Shown: piece by piece, positions 5,655 through 12,003 of the stretch | Layout of the letters: every line of letters begins with the position of its first letter | Numbering within the stretch: position 1 is the first letter of the stretch | NCBI GenBank assembly: GCA_022709605.1 | Contig: JAKLIM010000080.1 | Span: 1-12,203, forward strand | DNA: 12,203 nucleotides | From: Bacteroidota bacterium | Lineage (GTDB): Bacteria; Bacteroidota; Bacteroidia; Bacteroidales; Paludibacteraceae | Direction: 5' to 3' | The notes under the pieces: model-generated | The model's database searches: none | The model's input: only the letters and a program-made list of their open reading frames with translations | What the model was told of the DNA's origin: nothing | Made by a program: the position numbers and the translations under genes

Positions 5655-6446
5655 TTACTTTTTATAATACGTTAATGCTTCCGGAATGTATTGTTTTATT
5701 TTTGCAATCCGGTTTGCATCAGTAGGGTGAGTGCTCATAAATTCAACTGCCGAATTAGAACCATTTGCTGCCATGCGTTCCCAGAAAGCAATTGCTTCAT
5801 TCGGATTGTAACCGGCCATTGCAATAAATATCAACCCCAGTCGATCTGCTTCATATTCATGTTTTCTTGAATACGGTAGCATTACACCTACCTGAGCACC
5901 AATGCCGTAAAGGGTGTTTAACCCGACACGAGTAACCTCAGACTGGTTTGCTAACGACGCATCGGTTAGAGCGCCTCCATACTGCAAAACCAACTGATTA
6001 CTTAATCGTTCGTTGCTGTGTTTAGCTATTGCATGAGCAATTTCGTGTCCCATAACAACTGCCATGCCGACTTCATTTTTAGTCATTGGTAATATGCCTT
6101 CGAAAAAAATGACTTTCCCGCCCGGCATACAAAATGCATTAACTCTTGAATCTTTCACTAAATTGAACTCCCAGGCCAGATTGGCAATTTCGGATTCCAT
6201 TTTGTTGTTTCTTAAAAAATTTTCAACTTCCCTTGAAATTTTAGCACCAACTTTTTTTATGTATATGGTATTGGTTATGTCTTTCGAAATAGGTACCGAA
6301 TCAATAAACTGTTTATAGCTTTGAGCACTCATCGACAGCATTTCTGTACTTGAAACAAGCAACAATTGTTTTCTTCCGGTGATTGGTACATTCGAACATG
6401 AACCCATGAAAACAATTAAATAGGTGAATAATAATATTTTTTTCAT
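5655..6446 (-). CDS. M48 family zinc metalloprotease lipoprotein (LoiP/YcaL-like)
   Basis: The 263-residue product has a signal peptide with lipobox MGSC (Cys17), followed by NVPITGRKQL, the characteristic post-lipidation motif of this subgroup. The catalytic HEIAH motif is at residues 134-138 (zinc ligands His134 and His138, general base Glu135). The third ligand is probably Glu199 in EYEADRLG. NAFCMPGGKVIFFEGIL (about 103-119) is the conserved segment before the active site, and the C-terminus carries STHPTDANRIAKI, also conserved. All catalytic residues are present, so it should be active. Homologues such as E. coli LoiP and YcaL degrade misfolded outer-membrane or LPS-assembly proteins in the periplasm. 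Here it is inferred to be an envelope quality-control protease. It is transcribed with GlsB/YeaQ, and the shared promoter element copy C lies about 150 bp upstream. Confidence 0.92.
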   Translation of the reverse strand: MKKILLFTYLIVFMGSCSNVPITGRKQLLLVSSTEMLSMSAQSYKQFIDSVPISKDITNTIYIKKVGAKISREVENFLRNNKMESEIANLAWEFNLVKDSRVNAFCMPGGKVIFFEGILPMTKNEVGMAVVMGHEIAHAIAKHSNERLSNQLVLQYGGALTDASLANQSEVTRVGLNTLYGIGAQVGVMLPYSRKHEYEADRLGLIFIAMAGYNPNEAIAFWERMAANGSNSAVEFMSTHPTDANRIAKIKQYIPEALTYYKK

Positions 6447-6596
6447 TTGAATATTTTTAATAGAATAAAGAACAAAGAGTATAGATTACGAAATGTTTTG
6501 TTTCTCTGAAATTCATCATTTCTGGTTAATTATTTATTTGAAATTTAGTTTAATATATTTATTTATAAGGGGTTTGATAGCTGAATAATATCGACT

Positions 6597-6667
6597 CAAA
6601 GATCGAATAAAAAGCTTCGATGTTCATTACATAATTTTAAAAATAAGTTACATTATTCACGTATAAA
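6597..6667 (-). promoter_or_regulatory. Shared stress-type promoter element, copy C (upstream of M48 gene)
   Basis: CAAAGATC at 6597-6604 (minus strand GATCTTTG) is the -7-like box. Exactly 30 bp on, at 6627, begins TTACATAATTTT, then AATAAGTTACAT (6642-6653), then CACG (6658-6661). It matches copy B at 32 of 41 positions in the upstream block without gaps, including both TTACA repeats at 21-bp spacing and CACG. It is the most diverged of the three copies. The implied leader to the ATG at 6446 is about 140-150 nt. Confidence 0.65.
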
Positions 6668-6709
6668 TGCAAACCCAGTCAGAATTATGGATAAGATTAA
6701 TAATAGTAA

Positions 6710-6798
6710 GGGACTAGCGCCCCGAATAGCTATCGGGGTTACCGCTTAATATTTATTTATAATTATTTTTTCAAACGGTTGGGAAACCGCTTGTCCCC
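6710..6798. repeat. Nested inverted-repeat segment with a CCCGA-TAGCTA-TCGGG core
   Basis: The segment holds a hairpin CCCCGA (6720-6725)/TCGGGG (6733-6738), a second hairpin CGGTT/AACCG (6776-6789), and outer arms GGGAC-T-AGCG (6710-6719) that can pair with CGCT-T-GTCCC (6788-6797). The second hairpin and the outer stem compete for two bases. ACCGCTT is also directly repeated at 6741 and 6786. It may be a structured RNA leader or a remnant of a dispersed repeat. The first hairpin's core recurs at 11822. Confidence 0.45.
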
Positions 6799-6826
6799 TA
6801 CTTACCAATTGTCTATACCCCCAAAT

Positions 6827-6860
6827 AAAAAAAGACCATCTTTTTTACAAGATGGTCTTT
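6827..6860 (-). terminator. Strong intrinsic terminator after the 6882-7541 barrel gene
   Basis: A perfect 12-bp stem (AAAGACCATCTT at 6831-6842 with its complement at 6849-6860) and a 6-nt loop are followed on the minus strand by a T tract. It lies 21 bp after the stop of the barrel gene and ends the OmpA-barrel unit. Confidence 0.85.
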
Positions 6861-6881
6861 ACACAAACAAATCATTTTCGG

Positions 6882-7541
6882 TTAAAATCTGTAACCCAAT
6901 GAAAGGCCAAAACCTGTATTTTTTACGGCAGCTTTATCATCGGTCATTATTTTATATTCCGGATTGATATTCAACATACCAAGTTGAGCATTTACCTGCG
7001 CAAATATTCCGCTTGCCATTTCGTAACCGAAAAAAATGTTTCCACCGGCATCCAATGCTTTGTAATATGGAACCAACAATGATTCAGTGATTTCTACTAC
7101 ATTCTGGAATTTCACAGCACTTTCGAGCGCTACCGAACCACCTTCAGTTGTTACTTTACCTTTGATAGCATAAGCCACATAAGGCCCAACGCCAAGCAAA
7201 ACAAATCCATTACCGAGCTGACCTTTGTACACGAAGTTCAATGGAAGTTCTACATACGACAGATTGGTTGTTGTTGTTAATAATGTACCCGTATTTTTCG
7301 CACCTTTGGTTGAGAACAACAGTCCGGGTTGAAAATAAAATTCAGGAGCAACCGGTATCTGCACATTTAAACCTGCATGAAATCCCGGTATCATTGTGTT
7401 ATCGAGCATGTCGCCACCATGCGTTTTTCCGTTTAAATTCTGTAAATTAACACCGCCAAGAATACCAACGGATATTTGAGCGTTAGCAAAAGTGGCAAAA
7501 AGTAAAAGTGTAAATGCAATAGAAATTAGTTTTGTTTTCAT
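6882..7541 (-). CDS. PorT-like outer-membrane beta-barrel protein (porin family)
   Basis: The 219-residue product has a signal peptide (core LISIAFTLLLFATFANA, cleavage at ANA|Q, residues 21-22) and a barrel-like mature region. Recognisable segments are VGILGGVNLQNLNG, IPGFHAGLNVQIPV, FYFQPGLLFSTKGAK, LSYVELPLNFVYKG, VLLGVGPYVAYAI and a C-terminal GFGLSLGYRF with a final Phe. The order GxxGGVNL, PGLLFSTKG, YVELPLNF, GVGPYVAY parallels the protein at 4477-5139 (GANL, PEVLFSQKG, FIDVPLLL, VGPQYSY), so they are distant paralogues. It begins 68 bp after the OmpA-like gene and precedes a strong terminator, which suggests a two-gene operon controlled by promoter copy B. Ligand or partner unknown. 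Confidence 0.85.
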   Translation of the reverse strand: MKTKLISIAFTLLLFATFANAQISVGILGGVNLQNLNGKTHGGDMLDNTMIPGFHAGLNVQIPVAPEFYFQPGLLFSTKGAKNTGTLLTTTTNLSYVELPLNFVYKGQLGNGFVLLGVGPYVAYAIKGKVTTEGGSVALESAVKFQNVVEITESLLVPYYKALDAGGNIFFGYEMASGIFAQVNAQLGMLNINPEYKIMTDDKAAVKNTGFGLSLGYRF

Positions 7542-7609
7542 CTTAGTTTTTAGTTTTGTTTTTTAGTAATGTTTAAAAAGTCTTTAATCTGTAGTCTTTG
7601 ATCTTTGTT

Positions 7610-8275
7610 CTATTTTCCCGCCTGCTTTTCAGCTTCAGCTTTCATTTTTTCGTTGGCTGTAATCAAGAATTCAACCCTGCGGTTTTGCGAACGACCGGTT
7701 TCGGTTTCATTCTGATATTTTGGCAATGTTTCGCCAAATCCAACGGTTGATAAACGATTGCCCGAAATATTTTTCGAATTCAAATAATTCGATACTGCAG
7801 CAGCGCGTTGTTGTGATAAAGTTTTGTTATAGGCTAAACTACCTTTGCTGTCGGTGTGTCCCTGAATTTCGATGTTTGTATCGGCATATCCATCCAATAT
7901 TTTTACAAGTTTGTCGAGGTTTGTACGCGCTTCAGTTGATAAATTTGATTGATCGAATCCGAAAAGCACATTACTGCTGAATTCAACAACAATTCCTTCG
8001 CCAACCCTTACTACTTTAGCATCGGGAACGGTTTTGGCTATTTCATCAGCCTGTTTATCCATTTGATGACCAATAATGGCACCCGAAGCACCACCCACAG
8101 CAGCTCCGATAATTGCACCTAAAGCAGTATTACCTGCTGCTCTGCCAATAACTGCGCCTGCAGCACCGCCACCTGTTGTGCCAATGATGGCTCCTTTTTG
8201 TGTTTTGTTTAAAGCCGAACAACCTATCATAAGTAAAGTTGCGCTCAAAATCATGATGAAACTAAGTTTTTTCAT
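7610..8275 (-). CDS. OmpA family lipoprotein with glycine-zipper domain (YiaD-like)
   Basis: The 221-residue product has lipobox MIGC (Cys19), a glycine-zipper region at about residues 28-70 (GAIIGTTGGGAAGAVIGRAAG and GAIIGAAVGGASGAIIGH) and an OmpA C-terminal peptidoglycan-binding domain at about 95-206. The OmpA signatures are FGFDQSNLS, IEIQGHTDSKGSLAYN, LSQQRAAAV and GRSQNRRVEF. The two residues that grip diaminopimelate in OmpA are present with the right spacing: Asp142 in HTDSKG and Arg157 in LSQQRA. The protein should be lipid-anchored in the outer membrane and bind the cell wall, as proposed for E. coli YiaD. It closes with a charged tail (NEKMKAEAEKQAGK). The shared promoter copy B lies about 150 bp upstream. 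It is probably co-transcribed with the barrel gene 6882-7541. Confidence 0.92.
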   Translation of the reverse strand: MKKLSFIMILSATLLMIGCSALNKTQKGAIIGTTGGGAAGAVIGRAAGNTALGAIIGAAVGGASGAIIGHQMDKQADEIAKTVPDAKVVRVGEGIVVEFSSNVLFGFDQSNLSTEARTNLDKLVKILDGYADTNIEIQGHTDSKGSLAYNKTLSQQRAAAVSNYLNSKNISGNRLSTVGFGETLPKYQNETETGRSQNRRVEFLITANEKMKAEAEKQAGK

Positions 8276-8425
8276 TCTGTTTAATTTATTAAATTGTTAA
8301 TATGTTATATGCAATGTTTTTTACCTTAAAGTTCAAAAAACTATCTTACATTATAATTTAAAGAATTAAAGAAGATAATGCTATCTTCAATTCCCCTTGT
8401 GGATTTGGGGTTATTTTTTACTTTG

Positions 8426-8496
8426 CAAAGGTGCGATTGTTTGCTCCGAAAGGCATTACACAATTCTATGAATAAGTTACATGTATCACGGATTAA
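8426..8496 (-). promoter_or_regulatory. Shared stress-type promoter element, copy B (upstream of OmpA-like gene)
   Basis: CAAAGGTG at 8426-8433 gives a minus-strand CACCTTTG box. Exactly 30 bp further, at 8456, begins TTACACAATTCT, then GAATAAGTTACAT (8470-8482), then TCACGGATTAA (8486-8496). It matches copy A at 36 of 41 positions of the upstream block and keeps all spacings. It directly abuts the terminator at 8501-8530. The implied leader to the ATG at 8275 is about 145 nt, similar to copy C. Confidence 0.7.
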
Positions 8497-8500
8497 CAGG

Positions 8501-8530
8501 AAAAAGCCAATCATGAATGATCGGCTTTTT
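8501..8530 (-). terminator. Intrinsic terminator after the signalling operon
   Basis: The stem is AAAAAGCC plus ATCAT (8501-8514) pairing with ATGAT plus GGCTTTTT (8517-8530), with one A/C mismatch and a 2-nt loop in the simplest drawing. A or T runs flank both sides, so it may work in both directions. It follows the receiver gene stop at 8601. Confidence 0.7.
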
Positions 8531-8539
8531 GGGAATTGT

Positions 8540-8563
8540 AGAGACAAGGCATGCCTTGTCTCT
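8540..8563. repeat. Perfect 24-bp palindrome
   Basis: AGAGACAAGGCA is followed directly by its exact reverse complement, with no spacer. It lies between the receiver gene and its terminator. Similar GAGAC-ended palindromes are, to my recollection, dispersed repeats in Bacteroidetes and cyanobacteria. It could equally be an operator or part of the termination signal. Confidence 0.7.
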
Positions 8564-8600
8564 TAATTTGAAAAGTTTGAAATTTACGAACAATTATGAA

Positions 8601-9029
8601 TTACATACGTTCCATGTACCAGTTCAGTTGTTTTTTAAGTTTCGAAGTTTCAAAAATGGCGGTAATTATTTTCTGTAAACGCAAGAATGAAGTTTCACTT
8701 TTTACCACATAATCGAAAGCTGCATGATGCATACAATTAACTGCGACATCAATTTTGTCCTGAGCCGAAAGTATAATTACAGGAATTTCAGCATCGTATA
8801 ATTTAATTTTATCCAACGTTTCAATCCCATTCATTACATCTCTCACCACTCCATCGAGCAAATAATCCAGAATAATAATATCCGGCTTATGTGCTAAATT
8901 TTCTACACATAGTTCGCCAGTGGTGTAAGTTTCAATTTCAAAATCGCCACTTTCAAGAAACTGGATTTCGAGTAATCTGAGAAAAACTATATCGTCGTCA
9001 ACCAAAAAAATCTTTATTTTCTTTTTCAT
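8601..9029 (-). CDS. Stand-alone response regulator receiver protein
   Basis: The 142-residue protein is a single receiver domain with no output domain. Visible landmarks are the acidic pocket DDD (residues 11-13), the phosphoacceptor Asp55 in PDIIILDYLL, Ser88 in IILSAQ (the conserved Thr/Ser position) and Lys110 in YVVKSE. The C-terminus adds a short helical extension (ETSKLKKQLNWYMERM). The start codon overlaps the kinase stop codon (ATGA at 9026-9029), which indicates translational coupling and a partnership with that kinase. Lacking DNA binding, it probably transmits phosphate or acts by protein-protein contact. Confidence 0.92.
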   Translation of the reverse strand: MKKKIKIFLVDDDIVFLRLLEIQFLESGDFEIETYTTGELCVENLAHKPDIIILDYLLDGVVRDVMNGIETLDKIKLYDAEIPVIILSAQDKIDVAVNCMHHAAFDYVVKSETSFLRLQKIITAIFETSKLKKQLNWYMERM

Positions 9030-11020
9030 GGGTTCATGTTTTTTAATACTTTATATTCGGTTTCCAATTCTTTACATGCCTCTGTACAAACATTTTCGAG
9101 ATGAATAACCAATTCAGAAATTCCATCGGTTTGTTTTTGTGAGCCTGCAAATTCCTGCACTTTTTTTGCAATAACTTCGATATCGTGATGAATACCCATG
9201 ATGGAAAATGAAGGTATAATTTTGTGTACAGCCGAATACAGCGAATTCCAGTCTTTGTTTTCCATGCTTAACTTAATGGCGTCTACCAGGGGCGGTGTTT
9301 GTTCCAAATAGAGCGAAATCATTTCCATCATCAGTGCCGGATTCGAATTTGTTCGCTGCATTAAATAAACCAGATCGGTATATTTACCTTTATTGTTTTT
9401 GTAATATTCATCTCCGTTTTGCTCTTCTATTGCGTTTGCCAGTTTCACTAAACTTACTATTTTGCTGTACAAAAGGCGCTCGTCAACAGGTTTGGCAATA
9501 TAATCGTTCATACCCACAGCTTTGCATTTGGCTAAGTCTACTGTGGTTACATCGGCCGTAAGTGCAATAATGGGGATATTTAAATGCAATGTGTTTCGAA
9601 TAAATCCGGTTGCATCAAAGCCATTCATTTCGGGCATTTGCAGGTCCATTAATATAATATCAAACTCTTTCACTTTAAGTTTTTCAATCGCTATTTTTCC
9701 ATTTTCGGCAATATCACATTCAAAGGTGAACTCATCGAGTATGGTTTTCATTAGTAGTTGATTTAGCGGAACATCCTCGGCTACAAGCACTTTAATGTTT
9801 TTTACTTCACCGTTTAGTTCCATTATTTCGAGTTCCGATTCCGGATTTTTGTCCGTTTTCGGAAAATCAAGGCTGAAACTAAATATAGAACCTTTGTTCA
9901 ATTCGCTTTCAACATGAATTTTTCCGCCCTGTTGTTCAACAAGTTGCTTAACGATGGCGAGTCCCAGTCCTGTTCCGCCGTAAAGTCTCGAGCTGTCACT
10001 CGAACCTTGCTGAAAATTATCAAAAATCTTTCCGAGTTTGGCATTTTCTATCCCAATTCCTGAATCTGTAACCGAAAACAGAAGTTTTGCCTTTTTTTCA
10101 TCTTCATTTAATAATTGCACACTCACTTTAATGCTTCCGGCATTCGTAAACTTGATAGCGTTGCTTACCAAATTCAGAATAATCTGATGCAAACGTACCG
10201 GATCGCCAAGCAGTACTTTTGGTATATAATTATCATAATCAACTTCTAATTTCAGATTTTTCTCTAAAAATTTCTGTTTAAACAAATGCAACATGGCCGA
10301 AATGGATAACTCCGGTCTGAAAGGGATTTGTTCGAAAGTCATTTTTCCGGCATCTACTTTTGCCAGGTCAAGTATATCATTTATTAGCACAATAAGCGCA
10401 TCGCCACTCATTTTTATGGCCGTAAGATACTCTTTTTGTTTTGAATTGAGCTCGGTTTTCAGCAATACCTTTGTAAATCCAATAATCGCATTCATTGGAG
10501 TCCGAATTTCGTGACTCATATTCGAAAGAAATTGTTGTTTGGCTTTTACGGCTTCTTCGGCTTTTTGGGTGGCTTTTTGTGCGTATTCTTTGGCTATCTG
10601 TGCCACTTCGTTTGCCTTTTCGGCAAATACTTTGGCTTCAACAAGTTCATTGGCAGTGCGTTTTTGGTCGGTTACATCACGTGCTACTATTACGACTCCT
10701 AAAACACTATCATTTTCATCTCTGAAAACTGAGCCGTTGAACAGCACATCGGTTAGTTTTCCATCTATATGTCGTATCGTGAGTGGATAATCGGCTACCG
10801 AACCTTCTTTGAAAACCTGCAGATATACTTCACGCGCCTTTTGTGGTTCAGTAAAATAATCGAAAAAATCACTGTCGGTAATTTCATCGTGTGTAAGGCC
10901 TATTATTCTTGCAGTTGCCCTGTTCATATCCATTATTTTACCTTCGGTGTTAATGGTTACCAAAGGATCTAAACTGGCTTCAATCAAACTGCGGGCATAT
11001 TGTGATGCATGTTGTTCCAT
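9026..11020 (-). CDS. Hybrid histidine kinase (PAS, HisKA, HATPase, REC, Hpt)
   Basis: The 664-residue protein has no transmembrane segment or signal peptide, so it is a cytoplasmic sensor. A PAS domain (about 5-117, ending VIVARDVTDQKR) is followed by an Ala/Glu/Lys-rich coiled coil (about 120-163). HisKA carries SNMSHEIRTPMNAIIGF with His170. The HATPase domain has the N box NLVSNAIKF (Asn283, Asn287), G1 DSGIGI (319-324) and G2 GGTGLGLAI (348-356). The receiver (about 409-525) has Glu415/Asp416, phosphoacceptor Asp459 in ILMDLQMPEMNG, Thr488 and Lys510. A C-terminal Hpt-like helical bundle (about 545-655) has His599 in VHKIIPSFSIMG. The Lys-Gly usually found after the Hpt histidine (HxLKG) is replaced by Ile-Pro. 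The gene starts 20 bp after the AraC-type gene and overlaps the receiver gene by 4 bp. Likely phosphoflow is His170 to Asp459 to His599 to the stand-alone receiver. Confidence 0.93.
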   Translation of the reverse strand: MEQHASQYARSLIEASLDPLVTINTEGKIMDMNRATARIIGLTHDEITDSDFFDYFTEPQKAREVYLQVFKEGSVADYPLTIRHIDGKLTDVLFNGSVFRDENDSVLGVVIVARDVTDQKRTANELVEAKVFAEKANEVAQIAKEYAQKATQKAEEAVKAKQQFLSNMSHEIRTPMNAIIGFTKVLLKTELNSKQKEYLTAIKMSGDALIVLINDILDLAKVDAGKMTFEQIPFRPELSISAMLHLFKQKFLEKNLKLEVDYDNYIPKVLLGDPVRLHQIILNLVSNAIKFTNAGSIKVSVQLLNEDEKKAKLLFSVTDSGIGIENAKLGKIFDNFQQGSSDSSRLYGGTGLGLAIVKQLVEQQGGKIHVESELNKGSIFSFSLDFPKTDKNPESELEIMELNGEVKNIKVLVAEDVPLNQLLMKTILDEFTFECDIAENGKIAIEKLKVKEFDIILMDLQMPEMNGFDATGFIRNTLHLNIPIIALTADVTTVDLAKCKAVGMNDYIAKPVDERLLYSKIVSLVKLANAIEEQNGDEYYKNNKGKYTDLVYLMQRTNSNPALMMEMISLYLEQTPPLVDAIKLSMENKDWNSLYSAVHKIIPSFSIMGIHHDIEVIAKKVQEFAGSQKQTDGISELVIHLENVCTEACKELETEYKVLKNMNP

Positions 11021-11040
11021 TTTTATGTTAAGTGTTTTTT

Positions 11041-11601
11041 TTATAGTTCTTCGATCGGGTTTCGGTTTTTGTCTTTCAACATTTTATATTGCGAAGGCGT
11101 GAGGCCTGTAATTTTTTTAAACTGATTGGATAAATGTGCCACACTGCTGTATTGCAGGCGGTACGAAATTTCGGTAAGGTTCAACTCATCATACATCATC
11201 AATTCCTTTACACGTTCAATTTTATGAAGTATTATAAATTGCTGAATGGTCATGCCTTTAATTTCAGAAAATAAATTAGAAAGATAGGTGTAATCGTAAT
11301 GTAATTTTTCGCTAATATAATCCGAATAATTAATTTTAGGTAGTTCATCGTCGTAATGAACCATTTCTACAATCACATTCGTAATTTTTTCGATCAACAC
11401 CGCCCGTTTATCGTCCATCAATTCGAGACCGGAGTTAAGCAACGCTTCTTTAAGGGCATCGTGCTGATTGTCAGTCATATCCTCCATGATTTCGATCTCG
11501 CCTAAATCTACCACAATAAAATGGAGTCCAAGCTTTCTCAGTTCTTCTTTCACCACCATTTTGCAGCGAAGGCTTACCATGTATTTTATATATATTTTCA
11601 T
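11041..11601 (-). CDS. AraC family transcriptional regulator with small ferredoxin-like N-terminus
   Basis: The 186-residue protein has a C-terminal AraC-type double helix-turn-helix (about 85-178). The second HTH is well conserved: NLTEISYRLQYSSVAHLSNQFKK-ITGLTPSQYK. The first HTH is recognisable around DYISEKLHYDYTYLSNLFSE. The N-terminal 65 residues have a beta-alpha-beta-beta-alpha-beta look (MKIYIKYMVSLRCKMVVKEE, LGLHFIVVDLGEIEI, ALKEALLNSGLEL) reminiscent of heavy-metal-associated domains. The CxxC metal motif is reduced to a single Cys13 (SLRC), so copper binding is unlikely. It is the first gene of a tight operon with the hybrid kinase (20-bp gap) and the solitary receiver. The N-terminal domain may sense a ligand or dimerise. 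Targets are unknown. Confidence 0.9.
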   Translation of the reverse strand: MKIYIKYMVSLRCKMVVKEELRKLGLHFIVVDLGEIEIMEDMTDNQHDALKEALLNSGLELMDDKRAVLIEKITNVIVEMVHYDDELPKINYSDYISEKLHYDYTYLSNLFSEIKGMTIQQFIILHKIERVKELMMYDELNLTEISYRLQYSSVAHLSNQFKKITGLTPSQYKMLKDKNRNPIEEL

Positions 11602-12003
11602 TTTTATTTTAATTTGAAAACAGGTAATTATTATTTCTAAATGCCATACATTTGAATAATGCTTCGTAATACAGTTCTACAATAAATATAAGAAAGGAAA
11701 ACAGATATTTTAATGTTTTAATCTTGATATGAAGGATGTTCTGATTTGCTTTTTTTACCAAAAAACATAATAAACCGTGAAGTTCTCTACTTTGAAATGT
11801 GTTTTTAGATCAATGTCTTTGTCCCGATAGCTTTCGGAATTTTTTTTCTTTGATCAACATAAATAAAACACTTCAAAGTATTTAATGTTGTAAAGGTAGC
11901 TGTTAATTCCGTATATCAATTATGTTTCGTAATAATGAATATTTTTGAGTATGCTTTTTATTTTTAATATGAAATAAGACATGCCGCTTAAAAACAAAAC
12001 AGA
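11602..12003. other. About 400-bp intergenic region upstream of the signalling operon
   Basis: No gene is apparent. The region is A/T-rich and holds the inverted-repeat element at 11788-11880. The promoter of the AraC-kinase-receiver operon must lie here or in the preceding gene, but no convincing -7/-33 pair stands out. The shared stress-type element found three times elsewhere is absent. Confidence 0.6.
11788..11880. repeat. 93-nt inverted-repeat element with nested CCGATAGCT palindrome
   Basis: The outer arms are TACTTTGAA (11788-11796) plus GTGTTTT (11799-11805), pairing with AAAACAC (11865-11871) plus TTCAAAGTA (11872-11880), with a 2-nt AT bulge. Inside are GATCAA (11808-11813) and TTGATC (11850-11855). 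At the centre is CCGA-T-AGCT-T-TCGG (11824-11837), followed by a T-rich run. It could be a miniature mobile element, a structured RNA or a two-sided terminator. No transposase is nearby. Confidence 0.55.

Larger units (their letters stand above)
6447..6881. other. 435-bp intergenic region
   Basis: This gap has no credible gene. Reading minus-ward it holds the terminator of the 6882-7541 gene (6827-6860), a structured palindromic segment (6710-6798), promoter copy C (6597-6667) and an A/T-rich leader of roughly 140 nt before the M48 start at 6446. Confidence 0.7.
8276..8600. other. 325-bp intergenic region
   Basis: Between the solitary receiver gene and the OmpA-like gene there is no convincing gene. 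Reading minus-ward it contains a perfect palindrome (8540-8563), a terminator (8501-8530), promoter copy B (8426-8496) and an A/T-rich leader of about 145 nt. Confidence 0.7.

Noticed and set aside
8341..8547. 68-residue minus-strand open frame between the receiver and OmpA-like genes
   Set aside because: It overlaps the terminator at 8501-8530 and the conserved promoter copy B, has unremarkable composition and is best explained as chance.
6064..10972. Numerous plus-strand open frames of 60-98 codons
   Set aside because: All lie antisense to well-supported minus-strand genes and lack any recognisable domain or signal peptide with matching context.
11788..11880. Inverted-repeat element as a complete insertion sequence
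   Set aside because: There is no transposase coding capacity and no obvious target-site duplication. At most it is a miniature non-autonomous element.
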